Source: Chryseolinea soli
Lineage (GTDB): Bacteria > Bacteroidota > Bacteroidia > Cytophagales > Cyclobacteriaceae
NCBI RefSeq assembly: GCF_003589925.1
Contig: NZ_CP032382.1
Coordinates: 7,688,001-7,752,000, forward strand
DNA length: 64,000 nucleotides
Reading direction: 5' to 3'
Shown here: positions 24,499 through 33,278 of the stretch, piece after piece
Layout of the letters: every line of letters begins with the position of its first letter
Position numbering within the stretch: the first letter of the stretch is position 1
Program-made: the position numbers and the translations under genes
The notes under the pieces: generated by a model
Told to the model about the DNA's origin: nothing
What the model saw: only the letters and a program-made list of their open reading frames with translations
Database searches by the model: none

Positions 24499-25722
24499 TT
24501 ATTTGCTCCACTTTTTAACTATCAAAGTCGAATTCGTTCCTCCGAAACCGAAAGAATTAGACAAAAATACATCAATATTTTTATTCATCGTCTTCGCCAC
24601 AATATTGAGACGTGCTGAATCTTCGTCCGGTGTTTCAAAATTTATGTTTGGCGCAATAAAACCGTTTTCCATCATGAGCATGGAATAGACGATTTCACTT
24701 GCGCCGGCCATCCAGCACTCGTGTCCGGTCATAGACTTCGTTGAGCTGACCGGTGTATGGTTTTCTCCAAAAACATCAAATATAGCCTTGGCCTCACTGG
24801 CGTCGCCTGCCGGTGTGGAGGTGGCGTGTGCATTTACGTAATCGATTTCGCTGGGCTTGAGGCCCGAACTTTTCATCGCCATGCGCAATGAACGGGCGGG
24901 ACCTTGCACGGTCGGGTTGGAGATGTGTTCGCCATTGGACGAGAAGCCATAGCCGATCACTTCGGCCAGTATTTTTGCCCCGCGTTTCTGTGCCGACTCC
25001 AGGCTCTCCAAAATCACGGTTGCGGCTCCCCCGCTGGGCACCAGGCCGTCGCGGTGTTTGTCGAACGGTCGCGAAGCCGCGGTGGGGTTGTCGTGGCGGA
25101 TAGAGAAAGCGCCAAGGGCGTCGAAATTGCCCATCGAGTAGACGTTCGTTTCCTGTGCGCCTCCGCAAATGATGCAATCCTGCATGCCGTTGCGAATGAA
25201 CATGGCGCCCATGCCGATGGCGTGCGATCCGCTGGCGCAGGCGGCGCTCACGGTGAAATTGATTCCTTTCAGCCTGAAAATGGTGGCCAGGTTCATGTTC
25301 ACGGTCGAGTTGAGCACCTGGAACACGTTGCCGGAGCCCACCATCATGGTGTCTTTCTTTTCGCGGATGATGTCCACGGCCTCGATCACGGGCGCAGCCG
25401 AACTGTCGTTGCCATAGATGATGCCCAGCTCGTGGCGGTCGATAAAATCCTGGTCGATGCCGGCGTGGCTCAGGGCCTGGGTGGTGGCCATATAGGCGTA
25501 CTCCCCTTGTTCAGGCAACATCACCCGGGCGCGGCGGTCCAGCACACCTTTCAGGGCGGGTCTTTCCACAAAACCGGTGAGGCTGGAGCGATAGCCCATC
25601 TCCGTACGCTTAGGGTCCAGGATGATTCCGGATTTTCCGGCATACAGCGACTGCTGCACTTCTTCCAGGCTTTTGCCGATGCACGAATAAATCCCCAGAC
25701 CTGTTATGACGACTCTGTTCAT
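24499..25722 (-). CDS. Beta-ketoacyl-ACP synthase (FabB/FabF-like), active
   Basis: The 407-residue ketosynthase has Cys162 in SAACASGSHAIG, His299 in NAHATSTP and His334 in MTGHECWMAGASE. The latter two carry the FabB-like wording, distinct from the 16202 enzyme, and SNSFGFGGTNS closes the C-terminus. It is of standard length. The gene is separated by 154 bases from the reductase upstream, where a promoter candidate lies, and is followed after three bases by ACP, acyltransferase and dehydratase. It is probably the main elongating ketosynthase. Confidence 0.92.
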   Translation of the reverse strand: MNRVVITGLGIYSCIGKSLEEVQQSLYAGKSGIILDPKRTEMGYRSSLTGFVERPALKGVLDRRARVMLPEQGEYAYMATTQALSHAGIDQDFIDRHELGIIYGNDSSAAPVIEAVDIIREKKDTMMVGSGNVFQVLNSTVNMNLATIFRLKGINFTVSAACASGSHAIGMGAMFIRNGMQDCIICGGAQETNVYSMGNFDALGAFSIRHDNPTAASRPFDKHRDGLVPSGGAATVILESLESAQKRGAKILAEVIGYGFSSNGEHISNPTVQGPARSLRMAMKSSGLKPSEIDYVNAHATSTPAGDASEAKAIFDVFGENHTPVSSTKSMTGHECWMAGASEIVYSMLMMENGFIAPNINFETPDEDSARLNIVAKTMNKNIDVFLSNSFGFGGTNSTLIVKKWSK

Positions 25723-25792
25723 TCAGAATTAATACGCTAAATCACCATGCCGAACACATTTTTATCGGCATGCATACCATTACTTTAATCCG

Positions 25793-25800
25793 CAAAAATA
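25793..25800 (-). promoter_or_regulatory. Candidate Bacteroidota -7 promoter element
   Basis: The minus strand reads TATTTTTG, a perfect match to the Bacteroidota TAnnTTTG consensus, about 70 bases before the ketosynthase start at 25722. No good TTG element is found 19-23 bases upstream, so support is partial. The 154-base gap is the largest inside the 5' half of the cluster and would suit an internal promoter. Confidence 0.3.
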
Positions 25801-25876
25801 TAGTTTAAATTCGTGATTATCCTAACCACCCTGCGCAAAGTAGACGTATAAAATTCTCTACACTTTGGTCTGGAGA

Positions 25877-26605
25877 TCAGGAGTAAAGCCCCCCGTTGAT
25901 GGAGATGACGTTTCCGGTGATGTAGGAAGCTTTCATTGAGGCCAGGAACACCACCGCATCGGCCACCTCTTCGGGTTCGCCAAAACGCTTCATGGGCACC
26001 AGTGCCTTCAATTCCGCCTCGTTCAAATCCTGCGTCATGTCGGTCTTGATAAACCCCGGAGCCACCGCATTTACGGTCACTCCCCGGCGGGCCACTTCCT
26101 GCGCCAATGCCTTGGTGGCACCGATCACGCCGGCCTTTGCCGCCGAGTAGTTGGTCTGTCCCGGCATGCCCTTTAGCCCCGACAACGACACCACGCTCAC
26201 GATGCGGCCATACTTGTTGGCCAGCATGCCGTTGATCACCTGGCGGGTAACATAATAAAAAGCGTCCAGGCTGGAACCCAGCACGTTCTTCCACTGCTGG
26301 TCGGTCATCCAGATCATGAGGGCGTCTTCGCGAATGCCGGCATTGTTCACCAGCACCTCGATGACTTTGTCCTTGTTGCCTTCCACCCAGCCTCCCAACA
26401 CGGTATCTACATCGGTTTTGTTGCCCACATCGAACTTCAGCGTCTCGGCCGTAACATTCTTCCCGCGCACCAGCTCGGCTGTTTTAGCAGCCTCGGCGTC
26501 GTTGCTTTTGTAGTTGATCAGGATATGATAGCCTTGCTCGGCCAGCTTCACGCACACGGCGCGACCTATGCCTCGCGAACCACCGGTAACTAATGCGTAT
26601 TTCAT
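25877..26605 (-). CDS. FabG-like 3-oxoacyl-ACP reductase (SDR family)
   Basis: The 242-residue short-chain dehydrogenase has the NADPH-binding TGGSRGIGRAV near residues 7-17, NNAG near 88, and the catalytic Ser-Tyr-Lys set, with LSGLKGMPGQTNYSAAKAG giving Tyr and Lys. The C-terminus (GNVISINGGLYS) is that of FabG. It reduces 3-oxoacyl-ACP to the 3-hydroxy form that the dehydratases then act on. It begins on the base after the ammonia-lyase stop, so the two are surely co-transcribed. Confidence 0.93.
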   Translation of the reverse strand: MKYALVTGGSRGIGRAVCVKLAEQGYHILINYKSNDAEAAKTAELVRGKNVTAETLKFDVGNKTDVDTVLGGWVEGNKDKVIEVLVNNAGIREDALMIWMTDQQWKNVLGSSLDAFYYVTRQVINGMLANKYGRIVSVVSLSGLKGMPGQTNYSAAKAGVIGATKALAQEVARRGVTVNAVAPGFIKTDMTQDLNEAELKALVPMKRFGEPEEVADAVVFLASMKASYITGNVISINGGLYS

Positions 26606-28147
26606 CTATAATTTTGTAGTTGAACCCAACGTCACCAAATATTTGCGCACGGCCTGGATGTCTTTATACAGCGGCTTATCCTCCAGGACAGGCCCGACTA
26701 CGGCGCGTACCTCTTCGTAAAATTTATGCGTGAACGACGACAGGCGCGGCTGGCACTTCAGGAAGTCGATCGCTTGCGCCAAGGCGATGGTCTGGATGGC
26801 CAGCACATCGAAGCCGTTGTCGATCACCTTGCGGGTCATCAGCGCGGCGTTGCAGCCCATGCTCACGATGTCCTGGTTGTCGTTGTTGTTGGAGATGCTG
26901 TGGAGATACATCGGGAACGACAGTGTCTGGTTCTCGGCCGTCGTCGAGGTGGCCGTGAACTGCATGCCCTGCAAGCCCAGGTTCAATCCCAGCGTACCCA
27001 GGTTGATGAAAGGCGACAGCTTCTGGTTCAGCTTGTCGTTCAGCAGGTAATTCAACTGGCGTTCCGACAGCATGGTGAGCTTTGTCATCACGATCTTGAG
27101 CTTGTCCATGGCCAGCGACACATAGTCGCCGTGGAAGTTGCCGCCGTGGTACACGTTCTCGCGCTCGTGATCGATCACGGGGTTGTCATTCACCGAGTTC
27201 ACCTCGTCTTCCACCACTTTGCGGACCTCGGCCAACGTATCGTACACCGGTCCCAGAATTTGGGGAACACAGCGCAGCGAGTAGTATTCCTGCACCTTGT
27301 CGGTGAAGATAGCCTCTTCGATCTTGCGGTGGTAAAGATGGTCGGGACGCTTGCGGATCAGCTTGCTGTCGGCCAACAGGGTGCGAATGGATGCCGCCAC
27401 CTTGGATTGGCCGGGGTGATGTTTCACATGGTTCAGCTCCGAGGAGAAGTGGTCGTCGAACGACTTCATCAGCTCGTTGGTGATGGCCGAAAGGATCACC
27501 GAGCAAGTGAACAAATATTGGGCATGAATGAGGTTGACCATGCCGATGCCGGTCATGGCCGACGTGCCGTTCATGAGGGCGAGACCTTCGCGAAGGTGCA
27601 CATCCAGCGGCGTAATTTTGCGGGCGGCGTAAACTTCCTTGGTCGATTGCAACTTACCGTCTACCAGCACTTCACCTTCGCCGATCAGGTTCAGGGCAAG
27701 GTGGGCCAACTGCACCAGGTCACCGCTGGCACCCACGCCACCGCGCTCGAAAATGCAGGCTGTGATGCGGGCATTGAGCAGGTCGCGCAAGAGGGAAACG
27801 GCGGTAGGGTGAACACCCGAGGAAGCCTGCATGAGGCTGCTCAGGCGTGCGAGCATGGTTGCCCGCGACAAGTCTTCGGCGATGGGCTGGCCTGCACCGG
27901 AGCTATGGCTGCGAATGAGGTTGAACTGCAGTTGACGCTGATCGTCTTCGCTGATCTTATATTGTGCCATCGGCCCGAGGCCGGTGTTGATCCCGTAGAT
28001 GATCTTGTGCTGGGAGTAAGACTTCAGAAAGGTAAAATTGTGCTCCACTTTTTTCACTGCCGCACTGTCCAATTCCACACTCTCTCCCTGGTAGAGAACC
28101 TTTTCGAAATCCGCGACTGACAGCCTTCCCTGTCCTACTTTGATCAT
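26606..28147 (-). CDS. Tyrosine ammonia-lyase (flexirubin-type, MIO enzyme)
   Basis: The 513-residue protein has the MIO-forming Ala-Ser-Gly at 140-142 in GGVGASGDLVQLAHL, Tyr51 in YGINTGLGPMAQY, and family blocks such as QEYYSLRCVPQILGPV. The substrate-selectivity loop reads NLIRSHSSGAG with Ser80-His81, a pair also seen in histidine lyases. The overall wording (IRSHSSG, LIRKRPDHLYH, NNNDNQDIVSMG) matches the characterised Flavobacterium johnsoniae tyrosine ammonia-lyase as I remember it, not typical HutH. The reaction gives 4-coumarate and ammonia, the aryl starter. No hut genes flank it. It is the first gene of the long pigment transcription unit. Confidence 0.9.
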   Translation of the reverse strand: MIKVGQGRLSVADFEKVLYQGESVELDSAAVKKVEHNFTFLKSYSQHKIIYGINTGLGPMAQYKISEDDQRQLQFNLIRSHSSGAGQPIAEDLSRATMLARLSSLMQASSGVHPTAVSLLRDLLNARITACIFERGGVGASGDLVQLAHLALNLIGEGEVLVDGKLQSTKEVYAARKITPLDVHLREGLALMNGTSAMTGIGMVNLIHAQYLFTCSVILSAITNELMKSFDDHFSSELNHVKHHPGQSKVAASIRTLLADSKLIRKRPDHLYHRKIEEAIFTDKVQEYYSLRCVPQILGPVYDTLAEVRKVVEDEVNSVNDNPVIDHERENVYHGGNFHGDYVSLAMDKLKIVMTKLTMLSERQLNYLLNDKLNQKLSPFINLGTLGLNLGLQGMQFTATSTTAENQTLSFPMYLHSISNNNDNQDIVSMGCNAALMTRKVIDNGFDVLAIQTIALAQAIDFLKCQPRLSSFTHKFYEEVRAVVGPVLEDKPLYKDIQAVRKYLVTLGSTTKL

Positions 28148-28476
28148 ATGCGCTAAACTGGTTTAAAGATCGAGGTTTAAAACGGGCGCAAAATAGTAAA
28201 GACGAGTGTAATAATCACACGAATGGGTTCGTTTAGGGATATTTTGTTTGTTGCAGGCCACATTTTCAACCGCCCGACAAACCGTCACGTATGTCGGTTC
28301 CTCTCCCATTCCCATCATTTAACATTCTCCGCCAACAAACACTGCTCCCCACCACTAGCTCGTGCATATGCACCAATCGTCCTTGGTGTCCCACCGACAA
28401 GCACCGGTCGCCCTTGTTGGTGTTCTTCACCAACAAGTTTCCTTCCTGTCACTTTATTCAAGCCTGCCACCCATCC
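28148..28476. other. Upstream region of the pigment cluster
   Basis: About 330 bases between the ammonia-lyase gene and the broken RAYT gene. It must hold the main promoter of the cluster. The minus strand has TACTATTTTGCG near 28188, only partly like the TAnnTTTG element. It contains one inverted REP copy at 28413-28437. No other structured element was found. Confidence 0.4.
28413..28437 (-). repeat. REP palindrome, copy 1 (inverted)
   Basis: Arms CTTGTTGGTG and CACCAACAAG enclose a five-base spacer (TTCTT on plus, AAGAA on minus). On the minus strand it is preceded by GAAA and followed by GGGCG, as in copies 2 and 4. A degenerate arm, CACCGACAAG at 28392-28401, could pair with it too. It lies just beyond the 3' end of the RAYT gene. 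Confidence 0.85.
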
Positions 28477-29006
28477 TCACCCATCAATATGAACGAGAAA
28501 TCCCCATCTCCTCTCCCCATTAATATAAAATCCAGCACTGGAATACTTATACTCCTCCGGACATTCACACCATCCCGCTTTGACGGATTCAAGTGGATAT
28601 AATCGATCTTTTGCCACATCACCTTTTCCGACCAAAGAGAAATCACCAGTGAATTCCTTTCCCAAATCTGATATCTTCGATCTTTTGCTCCGACTAGCAA
28701 TTCTCCTTGAAGGGGTGAATTTTCATTTCTCAAAATTTTGAGAATTTGTTGGCTTGTAAATCTCAAAAAATCGCGTTGAACATTTGCCCTGGAATGATCG
28801 CCTAGAATTTGCCAAATCAAATGCATATGGTTTTGCATGATGACGAAGGCATAGATGATCACACGATTCGCCTTGTTTAAGAAAGATAAACTGGAGATGA
28901 CTATATCTTTAAAGCGATCATCCGCTAGTACGGGTTTCCAATCCAGGCAAGTGATGGTGACGAATTCAGGATGGGTTTTGGCGTAAACTATGTTTCCTCT
29001 TTCCAT
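28477..29006 (-). pseudogene. RAYT (REP-associated tyrosine transposase, Y1 type), frameshifted
   Basis: From the ATG at 29006 the frame encodes a Y1/IS200-like transposase with the metal-binding HUH pair in VIMQNHMHLIWQ and the tyrosine of KIDYIHLNP, the typical RAYT order. Right after that, near 28584-28586, the family-like sequence continues in the next frame (VKAGWCECPEEYKYSSAGFY) to a stop at 28477, whereas the original frame runs on as unrelated sequence to 28458. One base is missing in the AATCCGTCAAAG region. Such enzymes act on REP palindromes, and three copies flank this gene. It is either a recent pseudogene or a sequencing error. Confidence 0.85.
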
Positions 29007-29082
29007 GGTGATGAAAATTTAACCTTGAATACTGCAATGATTTTGCAGTGGTGGATTTTTATAGAAACGTTTATGCTTGACA

Positions 29083-29188
29083 GACTTTGGCGGAGAGTGC
29101 CGAACTGAGGCGACCAAAAAGTCGATTGATAAATTTCATGTGAGGTGCCAGAAACTTGTTGGTGAAGAACACCAACAAGGGCGGCAGG
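29083..29188 (+). repeat. Extended REP unit, copy 2
   Basis: A unit of about 106 bases starting GACTTTGG and ending in the REP palindrome (29155-29179; CTTGTTGGTG, spacer AAGAA, CACCAACAAG) plus GGCGGCAGGG. It aligns along its length with the unit at 29216-29322, sharing AATTTCATGTG and the CAAAAAGT stretch. It lies upstream of the RAYT gene. Confidence 0.8.
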
Positions 29189-29215
29189 GAATATTTAGGG
29201 GTTGCAATGCTGGGC

Positions 29216-29322
29216 GACTTTGTGACGAGGGCCAAAACTGGAGCGATCAAAAAAGTTAATGGATGAATTTCATGTGGGACGCCCGGAACTTGTTGGTGAA
29301 GAACACCAACAAAGGCGACGGG
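29216..29322 (+). repeat. Extended REP unit, copy 3
   Basis: Direct repeat of the unit at 29083-29188. Its palindrome is at 29289-29313, with arms CTTGTTGGTG and CACCAACAAA (last base changed). It ends three bases before the stop of the outer-membrane protein gene at 29326, so it could form a hairpin in that gene's 3' end. The interval 29007-29325 holds nothing else. Confidence 0.8.
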
Positions 29323-29325
29323 GTG

Positions 29326-30393
29326 TTACTTCCCGAACGACTCCACTTTATAATCCAGGTTTGTTCCGAACACGGGGAAGCTGATCTTTAGCATGGCGTA
29401 GAAGCCTTTGCCTTCAAAGCTGGGGCGGTAGCCAACTTCGCCGCCATACGACCAGCTGAACATGCGGTTGAAGCGACCGTCCATGCCGAGGCGGAAGCCG
29501 AGCATTTTGGTTTTAAGGGGGCTGATGTCGTAGGTGTGGGTGCCGGCGTTGGGGCTGTTAGGGTCGGTGTCGGTGTAGACGATGTTGTCTACTTTTATGG
29601 AAGGTGATACGAGCACGTCGAAGTAGGCGGTGAAGATGAGGTCGTCGAGGCCTTCTTCAAATTTGTCGAAGTTGACGGCCACGTTCTTGATCCAGGTCAT
29701 GGATCCTCCCACATACAATCCTTTGGAGGCAATGTTACTGAACACATCGAACGATTCGTTGCGGCCGTTCACAAACTTGGTCATGGGTAGGCCAACACCT
29801 TCGGAGTTTTTCAGGTCTGCATTGGTCAGGTTTTGTGCCTTGAGGGCACGGCCGATATCGGCTGAACTGTCCCAGATGATGCCGCCCAGTCTGGCGCCGT
29901 AGATCTTGCGCACTTTGCAGGGTACTTCAGCATTGAGGGGAACGCGGGCCGCCCATTTGTTGCCTTTGTAGCTGTTCTTGTAGAGGAACATCTTGGTTTT
30001 GGAGCTTTCCTCGAAATCCTTGATGTGATAGGTGCCGCCGAATTCATAGTAGTTGAATACTTCGGCGCGGTTGTCTACATCGCTTTTCTTAACGGCCAGG
30101 TCGCGGGCAAAGTCGAAGAACTGTTGGCTATAGCTCTTGCGGAAGGCCACCCTGAAATCGGCTTTGTCCTTGTGATAGTAGACCGCTTCGGCGCCGAAGC
30201 CGGCCGTGACGTTGGTCACGAACATCTCGGCGTAGAGGGGTTGAATGCCCACGAACAGTTTGTTGACCGAATAGGGTTCGTCGTATAGCTCTTCGTAGGT
30301 AACGGCGGTTTTATCCTTTCGTTCGCCCTGTGCAAAAAGATTGACGGAAGCCGTCAAAAACACAGCTATTAAGATTAAAAAGCGATGGTTCAT
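29326..30393 (-). CDS. Outer-membrane beta-barrel-like protein of unknown function
   Basis: The 355-residue protein has a signal peptide (MNHRFLILIAVFLTASVNLF, then AQGERK). The mature part is rich in alternating strands with aromatic girdles and Gly turns (FVGGSMTWIKNVAVNF-type segments, VGYRPSFEGKGFYAMLKISF) and ends in Lys rather than the usual aromatic residue. This pattern suggests an outer-membrane barrel or a large surface beta-protein. No family is recognised and the gene stands alone between REP units and the sensor gene. No function is proposed. Confidence 0.75.
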   Translation of the reverse strand: MNHRFLILIAVFLTASVNLFAQGERKDKTAVTYEELYDEPYSVNKLFVGIQPLYAEMFVTNVTAGFGAEAVYYHKDKADFRVAFRKSYSQQFFDFARDLAVKKSDVDNRAEVFNYYEFGGTYHIKDFEESSKTKMFLYKNSYKGNKWAARVPLNAEVPCKVRKIYGARLGGIIWDSSADIGRALKAQNLTNADLKNSEGVGLPMTKFVNGRNESFDVFSNIASKGLYVGGSMTWIKNVAVNFDKFEEGLDDLIFTAYFDVLVSPSIKVDNIVYTDTDPNSPNAGTHTYDISPLKTKMLGFRLGMDGRFNRMFSWSYGGEVGYRPSFEGKGFYAMLKISFPVFGTNLDYKVESFGK

Positions 30394-30547
30394 AACCTTC
30401 GTAAATTGGGTATAATAGGTAAAAGTAATAAATCTCCGGCTAAAAATTAGCCCCTATACATACGGCTAGCCCGACAGATGTAATACTTTGATGCAAAATC
30501 ACCTCGTTTGGAGCCTCGCAGGGTCTCCATTCCGGCCATCATCCAAC

Positions 30548-33031
30548 CTAGTTCGCCCCTTTCTCCAGGCGTTTCTTCAGCTCTTCCAACTCCTTCAGCT
30601 TCGCAATGACATCGGCTTCCTTGCGCTTGCGGTCGGTAATATCCTCGAACATACCCAATACGGCCACTACTTCGCCGTGCTTGTTGGCAACGGGCACTTT
30701 ACTGGTCAATACCCACGATTCCTCACCGGCGCTGTTCACGTTGCGTTCCTCTTGGTCCAGGCGGGGCACTCTGCTGTTCATCACCGCCAGGTCGTCTGCG
30801 CGGTAGGCCTCGGCGTGTTCCTTCCAGGGCATGTCGAAGTCGGTGCGACCGACCATGTCCTTGTAAGATTTGAGACCGGCCACCTGGGCAAAGATGCGGT
30901 TGGCTCCCTGGAAGCGCAGGTCCTTGTCTTTCCAGAACACGGCGCGGGGAATGTTGTCGATGATGGCCTGCATGGTTTCCTGGTCGTCGCCGAGCTTGTC
31001 CAGCATGAGGTTGATCTTGGCGGTGTTGTAGGCCACGGTGAGCAGATCGGCACATGATTTCAGGAACTCCACGTCCTCTTCGGTCCACTCCTTTTGTTCG
31101 TTCTGTTGTTCGCAGCAGATCACGCCGGCGATCTTGCCTTCGTTGAAGAAGGGCACGTCCAGCATGGATTGAATGCCCAGGGGCCTCAGATACACGTCCG
31201 TGAACTCGCGGGTAGCGGCATGGGTATGCGCATCGTTGGCAATGATGATCTCTTCACTGGTAACAGCTTCGAAGTAGCCCGGGAAGTCACGACCGTGCAA
31301 CTCCGATCCCGATTCGAATGTGCCTTTGCTATGCTGATATAATTTCTCTTGACGGATCTTGTTTTCCTTGGAATGATAGGTCCAGATGCTGCTGCGCGAC
31401 ACGCCCAACTGACGGCTGATGGTGCTGGTGATCTTCTCCAGCGACGCATTCCAGTTACCGTCCTGGATATCCTTGTTCTTGGTGAGTTCCATCAGCACGG
31501 TGCGGTTCTTCTGGCTGATCTCGTTGCGCCGTTTCTCGCCGTCGAGCATGTTTTGGATGTGCTTTTCCTTGCGGCGCATTTCTTCCTGCGTGGCTTCCAG
31601 CTCTTCCATGTTCTGGCGCATTTCTTCTTCCTGAGCGCGCATTTCTTCGGCTTGTTGTTGCGTGCGCTCCAGCAGGAGGCGTGTGCTTTCGCTGATGCGT
31701 ACCGAAGAGATGGTGGACGCGATGCTCTCCGTTAGTTTCTCGACCAATTCAATTTCGTGTGGCTCGTATTTTCCAAAGGTGGCGAGTTCCATCACACCAA
31801 AGATCTTCTCGTTCACCTTGAGCGGCACCAGCAACAGGGCGTTGGGTGTCGACCCTCCTAAACCCGAGGTGATGGTGACGTACTCCGACGGCACTTCCAG
31901 CAAGTAGATGCGCTCGCCTTCGAGGAAGCTCTGGCCTACCAGCCCTTCGCCAACCCCGACTTGTTTCTTCAGAAATTTCTTGCGTTCAAAAGCGTAGCAC
32001 GCCACCAGCTCCAGGAACTTGTCGCCCTCGCTTTCTTCGTTGAGGACAAACAGACCTCCCTGGTTGCTCTTGGTATATTTTACGACAAACTTGATGATGT
32101 TGTCGAACAGTTCTTCGGTGGTGCCCGTGGAGGCACGTAAGATTTCTCCGATTTGTGCTAGTCCGGAGGTCGACCAGTTCCGGCGGCGGTCTTCTTCGGC
32201 GTTCACGCGGAGTTTGTCGCGCATGGTGAGCAGGGTGGTGCCCAGAGAACCGCTGCTTTCTTCGTTCAGGTCCAGGTCGGCTGTGTAGTTGCCCGCGGAG
32301 ATGGCTTCGATAAAGCCCGAGAGCGACGCCACGGCACGGCCTTGCTGCTCAGAACGCGATTCATGCTCGACGACCAATTTTGTAGCGCTGCTTTGCAGGC
32401 GATACAGAAATAAGCACAGGGCTCCAAAGGCCACGACCAACAGGACGATGGACAACCAGGAGAGCATGCTTAGCGAAGAAGTATCACCCGATACGCCTTG
32501 CTGAATGTGGTCGACCAGCCTGTCGAGGGAGGTCAGGAAAGATTCGAATGTCGCATCAAATTGCTGATCGGCTGCGTCGCCGGCGTGGCTTCCGGCAACG
32601 GCTGCCGTACTGTCGGTGGCGGCGATGCCGGCCTTCCGGTGCGTGTGGCGATCTTGTGCCGACTCGATTACTTTCTCTATAGCAAAGATGGATTCTTTCA
32701 GTAATGCTTTGGTTTCTTCATCGTTGATCGTACCCAGGTTACCGGCCTCGGTTTGCTTGCCGTCGTAGGTACCTTGCAAGATGGCTGCCGAGGTTTTCAG
32801 CGGGCCTACTACATCGCGCTCGAAGTTGAGGCTTTCATCGCCGCCCATCAGCTCTTCGAACGACAGGTGGGCTTTGGTGACGCGGTTCTCGATGTTGTCT
32901 CCCAGGGTGATGAAGGGAAGTTTCTGTTGGTAGGTGGAGAGTGTTCTGCGTTGAACATAACCGATAAGAAGGGTTATGATCAGGCCCGTGAGGGCAAATC
33001 CGATGGTGTACTTGAGGGCACGATTTCTCAT
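30548..33031 (-). CDS. Membrane GAF-GAF-PAS sensor protein without kinase domain
   Basis: The 827-residue protein has TM1 at about 8-25, a helical periplasmic sensor region to about 185, TM2 at about 190-212, a HAMP-like linker (to about 275), a GAF domain (about 290-450), a coiled coil rich in Glu/Gln/Met (QQQAEEMRAQEEEMRQNMEE, about 455-510), a second GAF (about 520-675) and a PAS domain (about 690-800; AVFWKDKDLRFQGANRIF, then MFEDITDRKRKE). It ends in a short helix. No histidine-kinase, GGDEF, EAL or MCP domain is present. Such proteins are common in Cytophagales; it probably signals by protein contact with a separate kinase. What it senses is unknown. Confidence 0.85.
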   Translation of the reverse strand: MRNRALKYTIGFALTGLIITLLIGYVQRRTLSTYQQKLPFITLGDNIENRVTKAHLSFEELMGGDESLNFERDVVGPLKTSAAILQGTYDGKQTEAGNLGTINDEETKALLKESIFAIEKVIESAQDRHTHRKAGIAATDSTAAVAGSHAGDAADQQFDATFESFLTSLDRLVDHIQQGVSGDTSSLSMLSWLSIVLLVVAFGALCLFLYRLQSSATKLVVEHESRSEQQGRAVASLSGFIEAISAGNYTADLDLNEESSGSLGTTLLTMRDKLRVNAEEDRRRNWSTSGLAQIGEILRASTGTTEELFDNIIKFVVKYTKSNQGGLFVLNEESEGDKFLELVACYAFERKKFLKKQVGVGEGLVGQSFLEGERIYLLEVPSEYVTITSGLGGSTPNALLLVPLKVNEKIFGVMELATFGKYEPHEIELVEKLTESIASTISSVRISESTRLLLERTQQQAEEMRAQEEEMRQNMEELEATQEEMRRKEKHIQNMLDGEKRRNEISQKNRTVLMELTKNKDIQDGNWNASLEKITSTISRQLGVSRSSIWTYHSKENKIRQEKLYQHSKGTFESGSELHGRDFPGYFEAVTSEEIIIANDAHTHAATREFTDVYLRPLGIQSMLDVPFFNEGKIAGVICCEQQNEQKEWTEEDVEFLKSCADLLTVAYNTAKINLMLDKLGDDQETMQAIIDNIPRAVFWKDKDLRFQGANRIFAQVAGLKSYKDMVGRTDFDMPWKEHAEAYRADDLAVMNSRVPRLDQEERNVNSAGEESWVLTSKVPVANKHGEVVAVLGMFEDITDRKRKEADVIAKLKELEELKKRLEKGAN

Positions 33032-33278
33032 TGGCGCTACAGGATGATCGTAGTTTTAGGTCGTTAAAAGACGAGGAATGCTTTTGTTCAAAAGTTAGGT
33101 AATTATAGGGGGAAAAGAAAAGATTTGAAAGCTGACGCAATCCGAATCAACCGTTTTAAATGTAGGAAAAGAGCGCATTTTCAACGAATTGACCAACCTA
33201 AACCTGCACCGTTCGCCTGCCCCGAAGAACACGGGACGTTTGCCGGTTGTAGGAATATTGACAGAACGTTCAAAAACA

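Noticed and set aside
26726..28120. Long plus-strand open frame antisense to the ammonia-lyase gene
   Set aside because: It is the complement of a clear enzyme gene; the protein has no family features and GC-rich third positions explain the lack of stops.
28413..29322. The palindromes as a CRISPR array
   Set aside because: Only three copies, in both orientations, with irregular spacing and no cas genes; a RAYT gene explains them better.
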